The position numbers and the translations under genes are program-made. From CAWBXL01 sp963837365 (lineage in GTDB: Bacteria; Acidobacteriota; Terriglobia; Terriglobales; Acidobacteriaceae), in contig CAWIMW010000001.1 in assembly GCA_963837365.1 (NCBI GenBank), positions 310,001-374,000 on the forward strand: DNA of 64,000 bases, written 5' to 3'. The notes under the pieces are model-generated. The model did not search any database. It was not told where the DNA came from and was given only the letters and a program-made list of their open reading frames with translations. Shown here piece after piece: positions 59,820-64,000 of the stretch; position 1 is the first letter of the stretch, and each line of letters begins with the position of its first letter.

Positions 59820-61574
59820 ATGACACTTTCCCGCCGGGCGTTCGTTGCGCTCACGATGGCCGCTGCCGCGGAACGATTGCTGGCGCAGGGGGTTGCTGCA
59901 CGCGGCATCAAGCCCCAGGCCAAGCCAACTCCATCTGGCCGCCCGTTCAATGCCCATTTTGTCGATGTGGCCCGTGAAGCGGGACTGGTGGCGCCGGTCA
60001 TCTACGGAAGGCCCGATTACACGGAATACATTCTGGAAGCTATCGGTTGCGGTTGTGCTTTTATTGATTATGACAACGATGGCTGGATGGACATTTTTCT
60101 GCTCACCGGTACTCGGCTGACCGGTGCTCCCCCCGGCACGACCAACCGGCTGTATAAGAATAATCGCGATGGAACCTTCACCGACGTGACTGAAAAGTCA
60201 GGGCTGCACGATGTGGGCTGGGCCTCTGCCGTCTGCGTTGCTGACTACAACAATGATGGATTTGAGGACCTGTTCTGCACCTATTTTGGACAGAATAAGC
60301 TCTACCGCAACAACGGTGACGGCACCTTCACCGATGTGACCAAACAAGCCGGACTGCTGAATGAGAAAACGCGCTGGGGCGCAGGCTGCACTTTCCTTGA
60401 TTACAACCGCGACGGCCATCTCGACCTTTTCGTTTCCAACTATATTGAATTCGATTTTAAAAGCGTTCCGAAACCTGGCGAGAACCGCTACTGCGCCTGG
60501 AAAGGGCTCCCAGTCGAATGCGGCCCGCGTGGACTGCCGTCCGGCTATCACTCTCTATATCGCAACAATGGTGACGGAACGTTCACCGATGTAAGCGGGC
60601 CAGCGGGAATTTCCCAGTTGCAAGGCAACTACGGCATGACCGCAGTTGCAGCGGACTTCGATGGCAACGGTTGGCCGGACATCTATGTGGCGTGCGATTC
60701 AACCCCGAGTCTGTTGCTCATCAACAGTGGAAAGGGAACGTTCAGTGAAGAAGGTGTTCTTCGCGGCGTCGCACTTAGCGGCGATGGAATGGAACAGGCC
60801 GGTATGGGAGTAGGAGTAGGTGACTATGACCTGGATGGGCACCTGGACATTTTCAAAACCCATTTTTCCGACGATACCAATGGCGTCTATCACAATGACG
60901 GCACTGGCAATTTCGAAGATGCGACGCGGGCCGCAAGAGTCGGCGTGGACACGCGATACATCTGCTGGGGCGCGGGCATTGTCGATCTCGATAACGACGG
61001 CTGGCCTGATCTATTTATGACCACCGGCAGCGTTTATCCGCAGATCGAAAAGAAGTTGTCGCAATTTCCCAGCAAAAGCCCGCGCGCCATATTTCGCAAT
61101 CTGGGCAACGGCGTTTTCGAGGAACTGGTGGACGAAGCCGGGCCGGGCGTTGCCGAGCCACATTGCAGCCGTGGGTGCGCCTTCGGGGACTTTGATAATG
61201 ACGGCGATGTGGACATCCTGATCGTGAACTTGAATGAGCCGCCTTCGCTGCTGCGCAACGATGTACGCGGCGACAATCACTGGTTGAAAGTCAAATTAAT
61301 CGGGACCCATTCCAACCGCAGCGCGATCGGAGCGACTGTGGTGGCCTCCTACGGTGGAAAGAAGCAGGCACAGGCTGTAATGAGCCAAAGCAGTTTTTAC
61401 TCCGCCAATGATCCTCGCCTTCACTTTGGGCTGGGGGCGGCGAAATCCGCAGACCTCGAAGTTCGCTGGCCGAACGGGCTGATGGAGAAATTCCACAATA
61501 TCGCGGCCAATCAGTTGGTGGCGATTAAAGAGGGCGTTGGACTCGATCTCAAGGCCGGGTCGCCCAAAGCGTAG
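59820..61574 (+). CDS. CRTAC1 family protein (FG-GAP repeats, ASPIC/UnbV domain), Tat-exported
   Basis: A 584-residue exported protein. SRRAFVALTMAAAAERLLAQ is a twin-arginine signal. Repeated calcium-binding-like FG-GAP/VCBS units follow, for example AFIDYDNDGWMDIFL, VADYNNDGFEDLF, FLDYNRDGHLDLFVSNY and VGDYDLDGHLDIFKTHF, each with a DxDxDG-like loop and NNGDGTFTDVT spacer. The last 90 residues are an ASPIC/UnbV domain (HWLKVKLIGTHSNRSAIGATVV, DLEVRWPNG). A beta-propeller surface protein is likely. No catalytic role is known; such proteins are abundant in Acidobacteria. Confidence 0.92.
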   Translation: MTLSRRAFVALTMAAAAERLLAQGVAARGIKPQAKPTPSGRPFNAHFVDVAREAGLVAPVIYGRPDYTEYILEAIGCGCAFIDYDNDGWMDIFLLTGTRLTGAPPGTTNRLYKNNRDGTFTDVTEKSGLHDVGWASAVCVADYNNDGFEDLFCTYFGQNKLYRNNGDGTFTDVTKQAGLLNEKTRWGAGCTFLDYNRDGHLDLFVSNYIEFDFKSVPKPGENRYCAWKGLPVECGPRGLPSGYHSLYRNNGDGTFTDVSGPAGISQLQGNYGMTAVAADFDGNGWPDIYVACDSTPSLLLINSGKGTFSEEGVLRGVALSGDGMEQAGMGVGVGDYDLDGHLDIFKTHFSDDTNGVYHNDGTGNFEDATRAARVGVDTRYICWGAGIVDLDNDGWPDLFMTTGSVYPQIEKKLSQFPSKSPRAIFRNLGNGVFEELVDEAGPGVAEPHCSRGCAFGDFDNDGDVDILIVNLNEPPSLLRNDVRGDNHWLKVKLIGTHSNRSAIGATVVASYGGKKQAQAVMSQSSFYSANDPRLHFGLGAAKSADLEVRWPNGLMEKFHNIAANQLVAIKEGVGLDLKAGSPKA

Positions 61575-61725
61575 CCGGTCCGTCACCAACGTAAACCCGA
61601 GCGTTCTCCGCAACTCAGCAAACACAAAGAAGCGGCGAGTTTCTCGCATTTTTATAATAGGTAGCGATTACGGTATCGTATAAAATACAACATCGGAGAC
61701 GCAAGGACTAGAGAGGCTTGTTTTC

Positions 61726-62685
61726 ATGACTATTGCTTCTGAAGTGCATGCCATGCAATATCGCCCGCTGGGCCGTACAGGTTTAGACGTCTCGCTGATC
61801 GGTTATGGGGCATCTCCTTTAGGCGATGTCTTTGGCACCACCGATCCTGCCGAGGGAAAACGCGCAGTCCATCTTGCCATCGAAAACGGCATCAACTTTT
61901 TTGATGTGTCGCCTTATTATGGCCTGACCCTGGCCGAAGAGCGTTTAGGAGAGGCATTGGTTGGGAAGCGCGACAAGGTCATTCTCGCCACCAAGTGCGG
62001 ACGTTACGGTGCTGACCAGTTCGATTTTTCTGCCAAGCGAATTTTTGCCAGTATTGAAGAATCGCTCAAGCGGCTGAAGACCGACTACATTGATTTGTAT
62101 CAAGCTCATGACGTGGAATTCGGCGACATTGAGCAAGTCATCGATGAGGCTTTTTCAGCCATGCGCAAGCTTCAGGAGCAGGGAAAAATCCGCTTCATTG
62201 GCGTTACCGGTTATCCCCCGCGGACCCTGATGCGTGTCGCCAAAGCTGTGCCGGTGGACACCATTCTCAGCTATTGCCGTTACAATTTGCTGATCAACGA
62301 CATGGACCAGGAACTGACTCCCTTCGCCAAGAAGAACGGGATCGGGCTGATCAACGCTTCGGGCCTGCATATGGGAATATTGACAGAACAAGGATCGCCG
62401 GAGTGGCACCCGGCGCCGGCGGCGGTGCAGAAAGTGGGGCGCCAACTGGCGGCGCTATGCCGCGACCGCGGCGTCAATATTTCCGGCGTGGCGCTGCGTT
62501 ACTGTTTCGATCATCCTTATGTTTCAAGCACACTGGTAGGTATGGCGAAGCCTGCGCACGTGACTCGCAACCTGGAACTCTTGCGAGTGAAAACCGATCC
62601 TGCACTGCTGGCCGAATTTCGGCAAATCATTGCTCCGGTTTTCAACCATGTCTGGCCATCGGGACGCTCGGAGAACCAGGGCTGA
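61726..62685 (+). CDS. Aldo/keto reductase (L-galactose/L-fucose dehydrogenase-like)
   Basis: A 319-residue (beta/alpha)8 oxidoreductase: YRPLGRTGLDVSLIGYGASPLG, the catalytic Asp/Tyr in FFDVSPYYG, Lys in ILATKCGRYG, the proton-relay His in LYQAHDVEF, and a late nucleotide site (SSTLVGMAKPAHVTRNL). The overall pattern is that of L-galactose or L-fucose dehydrogenases acting on C1 of the sugar. ATG 61726 or 61750 (MQYRPLGRTG) could be the start. It is followed 63 bp later by a zinc alcohol dehydrogenase, suggesting a sugar-oxidation pair. Confidence 0.87.
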   Translation: MTIASEVHAMQYRPLGRTGLDVSLIGYGASPLGDVFGTTDPAEGKRAVHLAIENGINFFDVSPYYGLTLAEERLGEALVGKRDKVILATKCGRYGADQFDFSAKRIFASIEESLKRLKTDYIDLYQAHDVEFGDIEQVIDEAFSAMRKLQEQGKIRFIGVTGYPPRTLMRVAKAVPVDTILSYCRYNLLINDMDQELTPFAKKNGIGLINASGLHMGILTEQGSPEWHPAPAAVQKVGRQLAALCRDRGVNISGVALRYCFDHPYVSSTLVGMAKPAHVTRNLELLRVKTDPALLAEFRQIIAPVFNHVWPSGRSENQG

Positions 62686-62748
62686 GGGGATTTCGCTCCC
62701 ATGATCACCTATGAAAGTTAAGATGCCTGGGACTAGGAGGAGCGAAGT

Positions 62749-63753
62749 ATGAAGGCGCTGGTAATCAGGAAGCCCGGCGACGCCGCAGTCGAATCGGTGG
62801 CCGAGCCGGTGGTAACCGGGGAAAAGCTCTTGCTCAAGGTGCGCATGATTGGGCTTTGCGGGAGCGACCTCAATTCTTTTCGCGGAAAGAACCCCATGGT
62901 CAGCTTTCCGCGCGTACCCGGCCATGAAGTTGCGGCCACGATCGTAAACGGGAATGCGTCCCTGGCCGCAGGTACGGATGTCACGATGTCTCCCTACACC
63001 AATTGCGGCAAATGTGCCTCTTGTCGCCGCAACCGCCCAAACGCCTGCCAATTCAACGAAACTCTGGGTGTGCAGAGGGATGGCGCGATGGCCGAGTACA
63101 TCGCCATGCCGGCCGAGAAACTCTATCCTGCCAAACTCACGATTAAGGAGCTTTGCCTGGTCGAGCCGCTGACCGTCGGTTTCCACGCCGTCGCCCGTGG
63201 AAGGGTGACAGCGCAAGATTCAGTTGCCATCGTAGGTTGTGGAGGTGTGGGATTGGGCGCGGTTGCGGCCTCGCACTTCGCCGGTGCACGAACCATCGCC
63301 GTGGATGTGGACGATATCAAGTTGGGCATCGCTAAAAAAGCCGGAGCCGATTACACCATCAACAGCCGGCAGGAACCGATGCACGATAAACTGCTCGAAC
63401 TCACGAACGGGTTGGGACCGGACGTGGTCATCGAAGCCATCGGTTTGCCGGAGACCTTCCGCGCCGCGGTGGAAGAAGTCGCATTCACCGGGCGGGTCGT
63501 TTACATCGGATATGCAAAAGAGCCGGTGGCATACGAGACGCGTCTGTTTGTGCAAAAGGAACTCGACATCATGGGTTCGCGCAATGCGCTGCCGGAAGAT
63601 TTCCGTCAGGTGATCCGTATGCTGGAACATCATCTTTTTCCGGTTGATGAGGCGGTCAGTACTATCGCGCCGATTGAAGAGGCCCCAGGTCTTTTGCGTG
63701 CCTGGACGGAAAATCCTTCACGCTTCACCAAGATTATGGTGACGATGGATTGA
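62749..63753 (+). CDS. Zinc-dependent alcohol/polyol dehydrogenase (MDR family)
   Basis: A 334-residue medium-chain dehydrogenase. Catalytic zinc ligands appear in GLCGSDLN (Cys) and VPGHEVA (His-Glu); the structural zinc is in CGKCASCRRNRPNAC (four Cys). The Rossmann motif is VGCGGVGLGAV with a following acidic residue AVDVDD, favouring NAD. LigD-like sorbitol/galactitol/threonine dehydrogenases share this pattern. A strong AGGAGG (62737-62742) precedes the ATG. Likely acts on a polyol or sugar acid made by the neighbouring AKR. Confidence 0.9.
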   Translation: MKALVIRKPGDAAVESVAEPVVTGEKLLLKVRMIGLCGSDLNSFRGKNPMVSFPRVPGHEVAATIVNGNASLAAGTDVTMSPYTNCGKCASCRRNRPNACQFNETLGVQRDGAMAEYIAMPAEKLYPAKLTIKELCLVEPLTVGFHAVARGRVTAQDSVAIVGCGGVGLGAVAASHFAGARTIAVDVDDIKLGIAKKAGADYTINSRQEPMHDKLLELTNGLGPDVVIEAIGLPETFRAAVEEVAFTGRVVYIGYAKEPVAYETRLFVQKELDIMGSRNALPEDFRQVIRMLEHHLFPVDEAVSTIAPIEEAPGLLRAWTENPSRFTKIMVTMD

Positions 63754-63842
63754 TCTGTTTCAACTCCGCAGCGGAAGGCCCGGCGAGCGGGACTTGCAGG
63801 CGGCATGAGGTGTGACGCAGGTTTAGAAAAAAGCAGGTCATG

Positions 63843-63880
63843 AGGTCACAAGAAGAAATTGCGGAATTTTCTTGTGACCT
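63843..63880. terminator. Long hairpin between convergent genes
   Basis: AGGTCACAAGAA (63843-63854) pairs perfectly with TTCTTGTGACCT (63869-63880), and an inner AAATT/AATTT pair extends it around GCGG. It lies between the MDR gene and the gene entering from the right, so it may terminate both. Confidence 0.65.
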
Positions 63881-63917
63881 TCGCACGCCCGCCGGATGTC
63901 GCTAGGCCTGGCGCGAT

Positions 63918-64000
63918 CTACTTCTTGGCAAATCGAATCCGAAACGTATAAGCGTACTTGCCGGGAGCCTGCTCTGGAAGCTGAATGTGCAGGCCGTCGG
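63918..64000 (-). CDS. C-terminal end of an unidentified gene cut by the window edge
   Basis: Reading the minus strand inward gives DGLHIQLPEQAPGKYAYTFR and a few more residues, ending IRFAKK and a TAG stop at 63918-63920. Only 26 residues are inside the window. The ending, a beta-strand with alternating aromatics, is compatible with a secreted glycosidase or similar protein, but no family can be named. Confidence 0.5.
   Translation of the reverse strand, partial: DGLHIQLPEQAPGKYAYTFRIRFAKK

Overview
The window looks like part of the chromosome of a soil acidobacterium (Acidobacteriota, probably class Terriglobia or a Koribacter-like relative). The reasons are an Oar-like TonB-dependent receptor with an N-terminal carboxypeptidase-regulatory domain, a CRTAC1/ASPIC-UnbV protein, several PilZ proteins, an Hfq with a long N-terminal extension, an lptCA-lptB-rpoN-hpf cluster, an rpsP-khpA-rimM-trmD-rplS operon, and many intergenic hairpins built from short word-like repeats. 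This assignment is inference; no rRNA is present. Genes are on both strands, densely packed and of moderately high GC.

Layout. 1-1507: AsmA-like protein cut by the left edge. 1.6-5.7 kb: a winged-helix methyltransferase and two divergent MetE-C-domain proteins. 5.8-14.0 kb: a catabolic block (TonB receptor, two acyl-CoA ligases, TetR regulator, amidohydrolase) tied together by four near-identical palindromes, GAACGTACGTTC-like, which I read as operators of the local TetR protein. 14.9-20.5 kb: LPS export (lptCA, lptB), sigma-54 and ribosome hibernation factor. 21.7-24.1 kb: a tight operon for the lower gallate/protocatechuate meta pathway (DUF6282 protein, GalB-type hydratase, LigK/GalC aldolase). 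24.5-31.7 kb: binding-protein-like sensor, nucleotidyl-cyclase-like protein, CpaE-like ATPase, PilZ protein and MFS exporter. 31.7-38.5 kb: M50 protease, HU, dcd, a small membrane ORF, a toxin-antitoxin pair, hfq, holB, tmk. 38.2-39.9 kb: IS256-family remnant between two 420-bp direct copies of the tmk 5' region. 40-47 kb: M61 peptidase, LmbE deacetylase, rnhB, tandem PilZ, and the ribosomal/tRNA-modification operon. 47-64 kb: two tandem secreted paralogues, RDD protein, LacD-type aldolase, SDR, tRNA-Ala(GGC), tannase, GH36 alpha-galactosidase, CRTAC1 protein, aldo-keto reductase, zinc alcohol dehydrogenase and a gene cut by the right edge.

How they fit. Tannase (gallate release), GalB and LigK (gallate/protocatechuate ring-fission products to pyruvate and oxaloacetate), alpha-galactosidase and sugar dehydrogenases suggest growth on plant polymers and tannin-derived aromatics. 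The TetR block probably handles uptake and CoA activation of a carboxylic acid.

Quality note. Three genes (paaK-like, lptCA, and the hypothetical at 34.6-35.8 kb) are each broken by what looks like one extra base. One of them is normally essential, so assembly errors should be considered before real gene loss.
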